In this document: positions 8,450 to 17,598 of the stretch, one piece after another
Numbering within the stretch: the first letter of the stretch is position 1
Layout of the letters: each line of letters starts with the position of its first letter
Assembly: GCF_014204945.1 (NCBI RefSeq)
Contig: NZ_JACHMN010000002.1
Coordinates: forward strand, 1,254,503-1,318,502
Direction of reading: 5' to 3'
Source of the DNA: Allocatelliglobosispora scoriae
GTDB lineage: Bacteria > Actinomycetota > Actinomycetes > Mycobacteriales > Micromonosporaceae
DNA length: 64,000 nt
The notes under the pieces: generated by a model
Databases searched by the model: none
What the model saw: only the letters and a program-made list of their open reading frames with translations
What the model was told of the DNA's origin: nothing
Made by a program: the position numbers and the translations under genes

Positions 8450-9254
8450 AGATCCTCCACCTCGTCATCGCCACCGGCACCGGCGCGGTCGGCGCGAGGA
8501 CCTCGGCCCGGGGCGGACGGCGGCGCAGGCGCACGGCGTACCCGGAATCGTTGGGCCACAGGTCCGCGAGCCGCCAGCCGGTGCCGTCGAGGACTCCCAG
8601 CAGCTCATCGGGGGTGAGCAGCCAGCGGTCGTGCCACTCGGAGACGACGGCGCCGTCGCGCAGCCGGACCCGCACCCGGCCGGGCGCCCGATCCGCCGAT
8701 CCTGACGGGACCGGCTCGGCGCAGTCGCCGAGGATCTGGGCGCCGGGCCGGGCGTGCCAGGCGAGGGCCGCCAGCATCCGACGCGCCTGCTCGGGATTGC
8801 CCAGCCGGGACAGCCCTCCACCGAGCAGCAGAAACGTGTCGAAGCGGCCGAGCCCGGCCGGCGGGTCCTGCAGGCTGCCCTCGACCACCGCGACGCCCCG
8901 GTTGCGGGCGACCGCGGCCGCGCCGGGCGACTCCTCCAGGCCGACCACGTCCATCCCGCGCCGCTGCAGCCAGCGCGCCCGGCTGCCCGCCGCGCAACCG
9001 ACGTCGAGTACGCGGCCGTCGGCGTGGGCGAGCACCGTCCGCAGCGCCGGCGTGGTCGCCGCCAGATCGGCGAAGTAGACAGCGGCGTCGATGGAGCTCT
9101 GGTGGCCGTCGTCCCGTTCGCTCACCTCGAAGGCGTGTCCCGGCAGGCCCCCTCGGGCATGGCAGACCGCGACGACCTGCCCGAAGACATCCCCGATCAC
9201 GGTGGCCCGACCGGTGCTCGGGCCCGCGCGAAGGGCGCCGGTGTTGGCGCTCAT
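8448..9254 (-). CDS. SAM-dependent methyltransferase
   Basis: 268 residues. A class I methyltransferase fold is indicated by motif I VLDVGCAAGSRARWL, the acidic motif II region VVGLEES and a hydrophobic strand FDTFLLLGGG. The substrate is unknown. The start overlaps the stop of the upstream zinc-knuckle gene (ATGA), so the two are coupled. The N-terminal extension is rich in small residues, and a start a few codons later cannot be ruled out. Confidence 0.85.
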   Translation of the reverse strand: MSANTGALRAGPSTGRATVIGDVFGQVVAVCHARGGLPGHAFEVSERDDGHQSSIDAAVYFADLAATTPALRTVLAHADGRVLDVGCAAGSRARWLQRRGMDVVGLEESPGAAAVARNRGVAVVEGSLQDPPAGLGRFDTFLLLGGGLSRLGNPEQARRMLAALAWHARPGAQILGDCAEPVPSGSADRAPGRVRVRLRDGAVVSEWHDRWLLTPDELLGVLDGTGWRLADLWPNDSGYAVRLRRRPPRAEVLAPTAPVPVAMTRWRI

Positions 9255-9574
9255 GCGAAGACCACCCGGCTGACGCGCCACTGCAGCCGCAGCTCGGCCT
9301 GGCGGATCGCGGCGCCCACGGAGACCCGCGCCAGCAGTGCGGCGGGGTGCGGCTCGCCGTGATCGCGGCGGCGGAACAGGTGCGGCGCGTGCCCGTTGAG
9401 CACGTCACGGACGATCGACTCGAAGACCTCGGCGTCGACCGGGCTGCGGCGCTCGCAGGGCAGCGGGCAGCGGTAGACCCGCATTCCGGCCTCGAAGTCC
9501 GGCACGAGCTGCGTGTCGCAGAGCCGGCACCAGGCGATGTCCATCAGGGAAAACAGGGGCGACATCACAGTCAT
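9251..9574 (-). CDS. Hypothetical protein with zinc-knuckle motif
   Basis: 107 residues from an ATG at 9574; a TTG at 9613 would add 13 residues. CRLC near residue 17 and a later CPLPCERR make a plausible four-cysteine zinc site like the zinc beta-ribbon of serine recombinases, but no recombinase catalytic domain is present. It is coupled by ATGA overlap to the methyltransferase. Not recognised beyond that. Confidence 0.55.
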   Translation of the reverse strand: MTVMSPLFSLMDIAWCRLCDTQLVPDFEAGMRVYRCPLPCERRSPVDAEVFESIVRDVLNGHAPHLFRRRDHGEPHPAALLARVSVGAAIRQAELRLQWRVSRVVFA

Positions 9575-9711
9575 GATCAGATCCCGTTCGTCGGCGAAAT
9601 CGTTGCGGGACAACGGGGTGCGCCGACCGAGGGGCGGTTCACCCTGCCAATGGGAGAACGGGCCGACCAGCGGTCAAGGTCTTACTTATCCGTGCTCAAC
9701 GCCGAAAGGTG

Positions 9712-10365
9712 TCAGGTCCGAGCCGTGTTGAGATAGGCGAGAACCGCCAGGACCCGGCGATTGTCGTCGTCCGACGGCGCGAGCCCGAGCTTGCCGAAGA
9801 TCCCGGCCGTGTGCTTGCCCACGGCGCCCTCGCTCATGAAGAGCCGCTGGGCGATCGCGGCATTGGACCGGCCCTCGGCCATCAGCCCCAGCACCTCCCG
9901 CTCGCGCGGGGTGAGCTGGTCGACGGGCCCGTCGGCGGGACCGGTCGAGAGCAGCTTCGCGATGACGTCCGGATCCATCGCGGTGCCACCGGCCGCGACC
10001 CGGTGCACCGCGTCGAGGAACTGGTCGGCGTTGAGCACCCGGTCCTTGAGCAGATAGCCGACCCCGCCGGAGCCGTCGGCGAGCAGCTCCCGGGCGTAGA
10101 GCTGCTCCACGTGCTGCGAGAGCACCAGAACGGGCAGGCCGGGTGCCGCGCGACGGGCGGCGAGGGCCGCGCGCAGCCCCTCGTCGGTGAAGGTCGGCGG
10201 CAGCCGCACGTCGACGATCGCCACGTCGGGCCGGTGCTCGGCGAGGGCGGCGGCGAGCTCGGGGCCGGACTCGACGGCGGCGACCACCTCGAACCCGTGC
10301 GCGCGCAGGAGCTGCGTCAGGCCCTCCCTCAGGAGGAAGAGGTCCTCGGCGAGGACGACGCGCAT
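9712..10365 (-). CDS. NarL/LuxR-family response regulator
   Basis: 217 residues: a receiver domain with the acidic pocket (E7/D8) and phospho-acceptor D52 in VAIVDVRLPP, then a LuxR-type helix-turn-helix from LTPREREVLGLMAEG to VGKHTAGIFGKLGL. The start lies 37 bases inside the 3' end of the histidine kinase gene. It most likely controls the divergent ABC exporter genes at 12401-14046, since this kinase-regulator-exporter arrangement is common in actinomycetes; no operator was identified. Confidence 0.92.
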   Translation of the reverse strand: MRVVLAEDLFLLREGLTQLLRAHGFEVVAAVESGPELAAALAEHRPDVAIVDVRLPPTFTDEGLRAALAARRAAPGLPVLVLSQHVEQLYARELLADGSGGVGYLLKDRVLNADQFLDAVHRVAAGGTAMDPDVIAKLLSTGPADGPVDQLTPREREVLGLMAEGRSNAAIAQRLFMSEGAVGKHTAGIFGKLGLAPSDDDNRRVLAVLAYLNTART

Positions 10366-12275
10366 GGGATCTCCATCGTCAGCACGGTGGGGCCGCCCGG
10401 CGGGCTCGCCACGTCCACTGTTCCGTCGAAGATACCCAGTCGCCGGGCGAGCCCGCGCAGCCCGCTGCCCCGGGTCGGGTCGGCGCCGCCCCGGCCGTCA
10501 TCGCGGACGGTGATCCGCAGCAGGTCGTCTTCGTGTGCGAGCACCACCGCGGCGGTCCGAGCCTCGGCGTGCCGGGCGGCGTTGCCGAGCGCCTCGGCGA
10601 CCGCGAAGTAGGCGGCCGCCTCGATCGGTTCCGGCAACCGCTGCGGCAGCCGCACGGTCACGGTGACCGAGAGCGGGCTGTCGAGCGCGAGCGCCCGGAC
10701 GGCGTCGCCGAGCCCGCGCTCGGCGAGCACCGGCGGATGGATGCCGCGGACCAGTTCTCGCAGCTCGCGTAGGGCGGTGGCGGCGGATTCGCGGGTCCGG
10801 GCGAGCAGCTCCCGCGCCGCCTGCGGGTCGGTCTCCATCAGCTTCTCGATCGTGGCGAGGCTCATTCCGACCGCGACGAGCCGGGCCTGCGCGCCGTCGT
10901 GCAGATCGCGTTCGATCCGTCGCAGCTCGCTCGCCTGCGCCTGCGAGGCCTCGGCCCGGGTCTGGGTGAGCTGCTCGACCCGCTGGGTCAGCGCCGCCTC
11001 GTTCGTCGGCCCGAGCAGCAGCCGGGTCCACCGGCCATGCAGGCGCAGCAGCGGGGGTGCGAGCTTCGCGGTGCCCACGGCGAGGAGGAGCCCGGCCGGG
11101 ATCGCGGGCCAGGCGTAGCCGGCGACGTGGCCGTACCAGTCGGCTTCGGGAACGCCGAAGAGCGTCTGGGTGACCCGGGGCAGCGCGAGGCCCCAGATGC
11201 CGTAGATGATGCCGGCGGCGGGCACGAACGCGATCAGGCCGCCGACGATCGGGTCCACGCCGCGCCACAGCACCTCGCGCCAGGTCGCCGGGTCCTTCAG
11301 CAGCCAGCTGGAACGCTGGTTGAACGCCGCCCAGCGCTGCGACTCGTAGAGCCGCCCCTCCACCTGATAGAGCCCGTCATCGATGCGCCGCTGTAGTGGC
11401 GGCAGGATCCGGTAGGGGCTGGCGATCCGTCCGCCGGTCCACCGGGCCATCGACCGGCGCATGTCGGCGAGCCAGCGGAAGTCCTCCAGCACCGCCGGCA
11501 CCAGGAAATAGATCCCCAGCCCGAACCCGCCGAGCAGCCCCAGGATCGTCACGACGAAGACCGGGATCGCGAGCATGCTGGTGAGGAACAGCAGCGTCAG
11601 CCGGAAGGCCGGCAGCAGGGTCCGGCCGAACCAGGCCCGGATCGGGTGCCGCCGCTCGCTCGGATCGTCCACATCGGAGCGGAGCAGGGCGCCGCCGAGC
11701 ATCCGCCGGTTGAACCGCGCGCAGGCCGCGAGCGTCCACGGCGCGACGGCGACGCCCAGCCCCGCCGCACCAAGCCCAAGGGCCACGAGCAACCAGGTGG
11801 GTACGCCACCAGGCCCCCACCACGGCAGCGACACACCGCCGACCAGCGCGAACGCCGGAAGCAGCCCGATCAGCCCGCCGGTGAACGGCGCCAGCAGCAT
11901 CCAGCCGAGGTCCCGCCACGTCGCGTTGTCGCCCAGCACCCACTCCAGCCGGAGCATCAGCCGCGGCATCCACGGTTTGCGATAGAGCTGCCGCTGGTGG
12001 CGGTACCACCCGTCGGGCTGCCGCACCGGTTCGGGCGGCTCCGGCAGGTAGGGGTCCCCGATCGCCACCCCGGTCCACCGGTGGGTGAGCAGTCTCGCCA
12101 GCCGGGCGAGGCGACGGCTGGCGAGGATCGGCAGCGGCAGCGAGAACACCAGGCCGAACCCGAAGCCGGGGATGAAGGACGCGATCGTGAACACGAAGCC
12201 GACCAGCCCGAGCAGCGCCACTCCGTAGAGCTGCACTCCCCTGACCAGCGCCGTCCATCGTCCCGTCATGCGCAC
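10329..12275 (-). CDS. Sensor histidine kinase, HisKA_3 type
   Basis: 648 residues. Two similar N-terminal membrane modules of the putative-sensor type (each with transmembrane pairs and a PxQRR/RWMPRLM-like amphipathic segment) cover about residues 1-370. A HisKA_3 helix follows with ERDLHDGAQARLVAVGMSL (phospho-accepting His), then an HATPase_c domain with NAARHAEA and DDGRGGADPTRGSGLRGLARRL. The sensor module looks internally duplicated. It partners the regulator at 9712-10365. Confidence 0.92.
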   Translation of the reverse strand: MRMTGRWTALVRGVQLYGVALLGLVGFVFTIASFIPGFGFGLVFSLPLPILASRRLARLARLLTHRWTGVAIGDPYLPEPPEPVRQPDGWYRHQRQLYRKPWMPRLMLRLEWVLGDNATWRDLGWMLLAPFTGGLIGLLPAFALVGGVSLPWWGPGGVPTWLLVALGLGAAGLGVAVAPWTLAACARFNRRMLGGALLRSDVDDPSERRHPIRAWFGRTLLPAFRLTLLFLTSMLAIPVFVVTILGLLGGFGLGIYFLVPAVLEDFRWLADMRRSMARWTGGRIASPYRILPPLQRRIDDGLYQVEGRLYESQRWAAFNQRSSWLLKDPATWREVLWRGVDPIVGGLIAFVPAAGIIYGIWGLALPRVTQTLFGVPEADWYGHVAGYAWPAIPAGLLLAVGTAKLAPPLLRLHGRWTRLLLGPTNEAALTQRVEQLTQTRAEASQAQASELRRIERDLHDGAQARLVAVGMSLATIEKLMETDPQAARELLARTRESAATALRELRELVRGIHPPVLAERGLGDAVRALALDSPLSVTVTVRLPQRLPEPIEAAAYFAVAEALGNAARHAEARTAAVVLAHEDDLLRITVRDDGRGGADPTRGSGLRGLARRLGIFDGTVDVASPPGGPTVLTMEIPCASSSPRTSSS

Positions 12276-12400
12276 AGTCTCGCCGGTGGGCGGCCCGGCC
12301 GCACTCCCCCCATCCCCACACCGGGGTGGTGCTAGCTCTACCCCGACCGGGGAGTTGCGGGCATTCCGCCGCCTCGCACCGGATTCCTAGAGTCGTCGGC

Positions 12401-13318
12401 ATGGCAGTCATCGAAGTCAATAACCTCACGAAGCGGTACGCCGACCGCACCGTGGTGGCGGACGTCAGCTTCACCGTCGAGGCGGGCGAGATCTTCGGCA
12501 TCATCGGGCGCAACGGCGTCGGCAAGACCACCACGGTCGAGTGCATCAGCGGCCTGCGGGTCCCCGACGGCGGCACCGTCGCCGTGCTCGGTCTCGATCC
12601 GCAGCGGCACGGCGTCCAGCTGCGCCGGCAGGTCGGGGTGCAGCTACAGGAGTCGGCGCTGCAGGACCGGATCACCGTGCGGGAGGCGCTGGGGCTGTTC
12701 GCCTCGTTCTACCCCGACCCGGCCCGGCCGGAGCAGCTCATGGACGAGCTCGGTCTCACCGCGTCGCGGGACACCGCCTATGCCAAGCTCTCCGGCGGGC
12801 AGAAGCAGCGGCTCTCGATCGCGCTGGCCCTGGTCGGCAATCCGAAGATCGCGATCCTCGACGAGCTGACCACGGGGCTCGACCCGCAGGCCCGCCGCGA
12901 AACCTGGCAGCTCATCTCCGGCGTACGCGACCGGGGTGTGACGATCTTGCTCGTCACCCACTTCATGGACGAGGCCGAACGGCTCTGCGACCGGATCGCC
13001 GTCATCCACGACGGGCGGGTCGCGGCGCTGGACACCCCCGACGGGCTGACCGCGCGAATCGCCACCGGCCAGGTGCTGCGCTTCCGCACCAAGAGCCCGG
13101 CCGACCTCGACGCGCTCCGCGCGCTGCCGGCGGTCTCCTCCGTCGTCGACACCGACGGCGATCTGGTCGTCGCCGGGACCGCCGAGGCGCTGCCGGAGGC
13201 GATCGTGGAGCTCAGCCGCCAGCACCTCATCCCCATCGGACTCAAGGTCGAGCAGGCCACCCTCGACGACGCCTTCATCGCCATCACCGGCACCGCACCG
13301 ACAGGAGACCCGGCATGA
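12401..13318 (+). CDS. ABC transporter ATP-binding protein
   Basis: 305 residues. Walker A GRNGVGKTT (residues 36-44), a Q-loop in VGVQLQESAL, signature LSGGQKQRLS, Walker B IAILDELTTGLD and a switch histidine in LLVTHFMDEAE. The C-terminal extension is typical of multidrug or lipid exporters of the DrrA/CcmA type. Its stop overlaps the start of the permease gene (ATGA). The start at 12401 is the family's usual N-terminus; an upstream in-frame start exists but adds an unrelated segment. Confidence 0.93.
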   Translation: MAVIEVNNLTKRYADRTVVADVSFTVEAGEIFGIIGRNGVGKTTTVECISGLRVPDGGTVAVLGLDPQRHGVQLRRQVGVQLQESALQDRITVREALGLFASFYPDPARPEQLMDELGLTASRDTAYAKLSGGQKQRLSIALALVGNPKIAILDELTTGLDPQARRETWQLISGVRDRGVTILLVTHFMDEAERLCDRIAVIHDGRVAALDTPDGLTARIATGQVLRFRTKSPADLDALRALPAVSSVVDTDGDLVVAGTAEALPEAIVELSRQHLIPIGLKVEQATLDDAFIAITGTAPTGDPA

Positions 13319-14046
13319 ACGTCCAGCTGCTCCGGATGGAGCTCAAGCTCTACTTCCGCGACATCGCCGCGGTGATCTTCGGAATCCTGCTCAGCCCGCT
13401 GATCCTCGTCGTCCTCGGCAGCATCCCCGGTTTCCGCGTCGAGGCGCCGGAACTGGGCGGACGCTCGGTGATCCAGCTCTACGTGCCGATCATGCTGGCG
13501 ATGGCGATCGCCATGATCGCGACGAGCACCCTGCCGGTCCAGCTCGCCGCGTACCGGGAGCGGGGCATCCTGCGCCGCCTCTCCACCACCCCGGCCCGGC
13601 CCCGGGACCTGCTCGCCGCGCAGGGCCTCGTGCACCTGAGCATGCTGCTCGTGGGGACCGCGCTGATCCTCGGCATCGGCCGGGTCGCCTTCGGCGTGCC
13701 ACTGCCCGGCAACCCGGTCGGGTTCGCCCTCGCCTACCTGCTCGCGGTCGCGGCGCTCTTCGGGCTCGGGCTGCTGATGGCGAGCGCGAGCACCAGCAAG
13801 GTGGCGCAGGCCCTCGGCACGACGGTCTTCTTCCCGATGCTCTTCTTCGCCGGGCTCTGGGTGCCCCGGGAGGCGATGCCGGAGGCGCTGCGCCGCATCG
13901 GCGACTTCACCCCGCTCGGCGCCGGAGTGCAGGCCCTCCAGGACACCACCGCGGGCCACTGGCCGCAGCTGCTGCACCTCGGTGTCCTGATCGGATACAC
14001 CGTGCTCGCCTGGCTCGCCGCGATCCGCTATTTTCGCTGGTCCTGA
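13315..14046 (+). CDS. ABC-2 type transporter permease
   Basis: 243 residues with six predicted membrane segments and the ABC-2 motif ERGILRRLSTTPARPRDLLAAQ, the cytoplasmic loop that contacts the ATPase. A late FFAGLWVPREAMPEALRRIGDFTPLGAG matches DrrB-type permeases. Together with the coupled ATPase it forms an exporter, probably controlled by the divergent two-component system. The hairpin at 14060 lies 13 bases after its stop. Confidence 0.93.
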   Translation: MNVQLLRMELKLYFRDIAAVIFGILLSPLILVVLGSIPGFRVEAPELGGRSVIQLYVPIMLAMAIAMIATSTLPVQLAAYRERGILRRLSTTPARPRDLLAAQGLVHLSMLLVGTALILGIGRVAFGVPLPGNPVGFALAYLLAVAALFGLGLLMASASTSKVAQALGTTVFFPMLFFAGLWVPREAMPEALRRIGDFTPLGAGVQALQDTTAGHWPQLLHLGVLIGYTVLAWLAAIRYFRWS

Positions 14047-14059
14047 TCGCCCGGGACAG

Positions 14060-14138
14060 CCAAGGTCGCCGCAACTTTTCAAGAGTTGGTCCTAAAAACC
14101 CATTAGGACCAACTCTTGAAAAGTTGCGGCGACCTTGG
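14060..14138. repeat. Hairpin repeat, family A copy 3
   Basis: Two perfectly complementary 36-nt arms (14060-14095, 14103-14138) with a seven-base loop. Each arm carries the family A core, here as GCAACTTTTCAAGAGTTGG, plus an outer part CCAAGGTCGCC not shared with the other copies. It lies between the exporter permease and the GTPase cassette. A stem this perfect would form very strongly in RNA. Confidence 0.92.
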
Positions 14139-14222
14139 GGTCGGCGCGGTTCCGGCGGCACCGGTCCCGGCTGTCCGTCAGATGTCCGGGAATGGATTCC
14201 ACGTCGATCGAGGGGAACACGT

Positions 14223-16466
14223 GTGGGCACCGCCGGCGCGGCCGACTCGGCATCGCAGATCACCCGGATAGTCAACGCACGCGCTGAGCTGCTGCCGCGC
14301 ATCCGATCCCGCCTCGACCAGTGGATCGCGGTGGAGGGACACCTCAACAACCTGGCGAGCCTGGTCGGCCCCGGGATCTCCTATCCGGAGCTCCAGATGG
14401 ACCTGGCGCAGATGCGGACCGCGGTGGACACGACGCTGGCGGCGCTGCGCCTAGTCGAGCGCCGCTGCTCGCGCGACTCGATCAACGTCGGGGTCGGCGG
14501 TGACGCCCGCATGGGCAAGAGCACGCTGCTCCAGGCGATCTCCGGCCTCACCGACCAGCACATCCCGACCGGCAGCGATCTGCCGGTCACCGCCGCGCGC
14601 AGCCGCATCACCTACACCTCCGGCGAGCCGAGAGCGGTGCTGACGCTGCGCACCTTCGAGGGGTTCCGCCAGGAGGTGCTCGTCCCCTATCACGAGCGGA
14701 TCGGCCTGGGCCCGGCGCCGCTGACGCCCTTCGAGTTCGAGAACCACGTCTACCCGGCGACGCTGGTCTCCGGCGGCGCCGAGGACCTCGCCTCGACGAC
14801 CCGGCAGGCGCTGCTCAACGAGCTCCGCGAGCTGCACAGGGCGTTCCCCGGCTATCGCGACCTGCTCGTCGGCGGTACGAAGGAGGTGTCGCTCGACGAG
14901 ATCGCCGGGTACGTCGCCTACGAGACGGCGGAATCGATCGCGGCGGGGCAGCAGCGCTCGGCGCGATACATGGCCGTCGACCACGCCGACATCATGTCGC
15001 GCTACCGCAACGACGACGCCCGCCAGCTCTGCCTCGTCGACCTCCCCGGCCTCGGCGAGCTCTCGCCCCGGGTCGCGGCGGAGAGCCACGCAGCCGCTCT
15101 GCGCGACGACATCGACGTCGCCCTGATGATCAAGCGAGCGGCCCCCACCACGGCGTTCTGGGGTGAGCGGGACGCCAACGCGCTCGGCATCCTCGACATG
15201 GCGAAGGGCCCGATCCGGCACGTCGCCGACTTCGCGGTGATCGTCGTCAACCGGCACCCGGACGACGGCGGCCGGATCCCGGCGATGCGGCGCAGCATCG
15301 AGGAGAAGCTCCACGAGAGCGGCGAGCAGGTCATCCAGATCTTCGAGGTCGACGTCCACGACACGACCGACGTCAACCAGCGGCTCCTGCCCTTCGTGCT
15401 GGAGTTCGTCGCCGAACGCCTGCAGCGCAACGATCGCGCGATCTTCGACGGGCTGGAGGTCAAGCTCCGCGAGCAGCTCGCCTCGGTCGCGGAGGCGCTT
15501 CACCGGATGCGGGCCGCGATCGCGCGCAGCGCCGGATCGGTGCACCACCACGACGACGAGCTGATCGGCCGGGCCGAGCGGCTGCGGTCGGACCTCGCCG
15601 GCGGGCTGCAGACCCTCATGACCGAGCTGCACGCCCTCACCACCCAGGACGCGGTCGACCGGGCCTACGAGACGCTGATCGAGCAGATTCACGCGGAGGT
15701 GCGCGAGTGGATCGTCGGCGGCCTCGGGATGGCCGAGTCGGACTGGTTCCAGGCCGCCGACGACGCGATCAACCGCGACGGCCACGGCCTCAACTTCTCC
15801 AGCCGCGAGCTCGACCGGGTCCGTGTCGAGCTCGGCGGCCGCTACGCCGTGCTCGACACCCTCTTCGCCGAGCGGGTCCGCAACCTCCAGGACCAGATCG
15901 TCAAGGTGCTGCTCAAGCACCTGCCGCCGCTCACGGCACAGGATCCGTCCTCCCCCGCCGGGGCGCTGCTGGAGCTGGCGCAAGCCGTCGAGCAGGCCGA
16001 CTATCCGGCGGACGGCTTCGGCCAGGCGGTACGCGCCCTCGCCGCGGTGCGGCTGGACTTCGGCACCCAGATGTACCCGCAGATCCGCAGCGAGCTGCGC
16101 CGCATCGCCTACGTCGAGACCAACCCGACGACGGGGCAGCAGATCATCACGATCCGGCCCGACGACTCCGCGTCGCTGCGCGAGCAGATCATCGGCCGGG
16201 CCCTCAGCGGGGCCGACGGCACGCGGCGGGCACTGATCCTGAAGAAGCTGCCCACGGCGTCGATCCTGCACGCGGTGGCCGAGCAGTTCGAGGACTCGGT
16301 CATCCGGTCCGGCGACGCCGAACAGGAGTTCCGCAACATCCTGCGGTCCTACTACGAGGTGGTGCCGCAGGCCCGCGACTCGGACGTGTCCTACCAGCTC
16401 ATCCGCTTTCGCAGATTTTCCAAGACGATGCTCGAGCACATCGCAGCCATGGAGGCAGGCTCGTGA
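14223..16466 (+). CDS. Dynamin-like large GTPase, first gene of a three-gene cassette
   Basis: 747 residues from a GTG with a GAGGGG ribosome site. After an N-terminal helical region lies a P-loop GDARMGKST (residues 93-101), a G3-type DLPGLG (about 273) and VVNRHPDDGG (about 341) where an NKxD guanine motif would be expected; it is degenerate. A long, mostly helical C-terminal half follows, as in bacterial dynamin-like proteins. No membrane segment is evident. Its stop overlaps the next start (GTGA). Function unknown; nucleotide-driven assembly or switching is inferred. Confidence 0.7.
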   Translation: MGTAGAADSASQITRIVNARAELLPRIRSRLDQWIAVEGHLNNLASLVGPGISYPELQMDLAQMRTAVDTTLAALRLVERRCSRDSINVGVGGDARMGKSTLLQAISGLTDQHIPTGSDLPVTAARSRITYTSGEPRAVLTLRTFEGFRQEVLVPYHERIGLGPAPLTPFEFENHVYPATLVSGGAEDLASTTRQALLNELRELHRAFPGYRDLLVGGTKEVSLDEIAGYVAYETAESIAAGQQRSARYMAVDHADIMSRYRNDDARQLCLVDLPGLGELSPRVAAESHAAALRDDIDVALMIKRAAPTTAFWGERDANALGILDMAKGPIRHVADFAVIVVNRHPDDGGRIPAMRRSIEEKLHESGEQVIQIFEVDVHDTTDVNQRLLPFVLEFVAERLQRNDRAIFDGLEVKLREQLASVAEALHRMRAAIARSAGSVHHHDDELIGRAERLRSDLAGGLQTLMTELHALTTQDAVDRAYETLIEQIHAEVREWIVGGLGMAESDWFQAADDAINRDGHGLNFSSRELDRVRVELGGRYAVLDTLFAERVRNLQDQIVKVLLKHLPPLTAQDPSSPAGALLELAQAVEQADYPADGFGQAVRALAAVRLDFGTQMYPQIRSELRRIAYVETNPTTGQQIITIRPDDSASLREQIIGRALSGADGTRRALILKKLPTASILHAVAEQFEDSVIRSGDAEQEFRNILRSYYEVVPQARDSDVSYQLIRFRRFSKTMLEHIAAMEAGS

Positions 16467-17596
16467 CACCCACGATGGTCCATCGCATCGGCATCGCGGC
16501 TCCGAGCGGGGTCGGCAAGACCACGCTGCTCGCGTCACTGCTGCTCGACGGCCGGGAGATGCTCAACGGCCAGAACGGGCGGTTGACCGCGGAGAACCAG
16601 GCACAGAGCGCCGACCTCTCCGACCTGATCAACCGGATCAAGGGCGCCCTGGAGAACCACCACCTCAACCTCGGCGCGATCAACGCCACGATCGGCGTCA
16701 AGAACTACCGCCTGCGGCTCGGCGCCGGTGTCTCCGGGCCGTCGGTGATCCTCGACATCATGGACTACCCCGGCGGCATCATCACCGGTGAGGTCCAGGA
16801 CCAGAACAGCTGGGTACGCGTGCAGGAGCATGTCGAGCAGAGCACGATGCTGCTCGTACCCATCAATGCTCCTGCTCTGATGAGCGCGACCACGATCGCG
16901 GAGCGGGCGGCCCTCAGCTCTCACCTCGCCATCGAGGAGGTGAGCGTCATGGTCGAGTCCTGGGCCAAGTTCCGGGGCGGTATCGACAGCGAGCCGGCAT
17001 GCATCATGTTCTGTCCGATCCGGTGCGAGAGCTACTTCTCCGACCACCACAACGTGGTGGACGAGTCGGCGCGGCTGTTCCAGGCCGTCTCCACGGCGTA
17101 CCGGGATGTCTGGGACCTGGTCCGCTCCAACGCGCCGCGCGCCCAGATCGGTTACCTGCCGCTGGACACGCTCGGCTCGGTCTCCCTGCAGGAGGCGCGC
17201 TGGCTTCCCAACTCGACCACCGGCAAGCTGGAGTGCCAGCCCACCTTCCATGCCCGGGCGCCCTACAAATTCTCCCCCAAGGGCGTGCGCAACCTCATGG
17301 TGCTCACGGCGAAGCTGCTGATGGAGGACACCGAACGCCAGGCCGAGGCGCAGGAGAGCCGGGCGGGCCGGCTCTACCGCGAGGCCTCGGAGGAGGTCGA
17401 CCGCGACCGGTTCGTCCTGTGGCGGTGGTGGTTGGAGGCCTCCGGGCAGATGGACCAGATGCGCGGCCGGGCCGAGCAGCGGCGTAGCGAGCTGGTGGCG
17501 GCGCGGTCCCAGCTCGGCACGCTGCGCGAGACGATGGAGTTCCTGCGTACGCATCAGATGGACAGCCGCTACGTCGCGTGGAACGAGAGGCGGTGA
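16463..17596 (+). CDS. P-loop GTPase-like protein, second gene of the cassette
   Basis: 377 residues from a GTG with a GGAGG site, overlapping the previous stop. A P-loop lies at residues 13-21 (APSGVGKTT, with Ala for the first Gly) and a G3-like DIMDYPGG near residue 95; no clear NKxD is seen. The C-terminal third is charged and predicted coiled-coil (RAEQRRSELVAARSQLGTLRE). It resembles the atypical GTPases found in multi-gene conflict systems, but I cannot name a family. Strict coupling on both sides means it works with its two neighbours. Confidence 0.65.
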   Translation: MTPTMVHRIGIAAPSGVGKTTLLASLLLDGREMLNGQNGRLTAENQAQSADLSDLINRIKGALENHHLNLGAINATIGVKNYRLRLGAGVSGPSVILDIMDYPGGIITGEVQDQNSWVRVQEHVEQSTMLLVPINAPALMSATTIAERAALSSHLAIEEVSVMVESWAKFRGGIDSEPACIMFCPIRCESYFSDHHNVVDESARLFQAVSTAYRDVWDLVRSNAPRAQIGYLPLDTLGSVSLQEARWLPNSTTGKLECQPTFHARAPYKFSPKGVRNLMVLTAKLLMEDTERQAEAQESRAGRLYREASEEVDRDRFVLWRWWLEASGQMDQMRGRAEQRRSELVAARSQLGTLRETMEFLRTHQMDSRYVAWNERR

Positions 17597-17598
17597 CC

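Noticed and set aside
14451-16538. 695-codon frame antisense to the first GTPase gene
   Set aside because: Composition of a shadow frame (Val/Leu/Asp/Arg), no start signal, opposite strand has P-loop and coupled genes.
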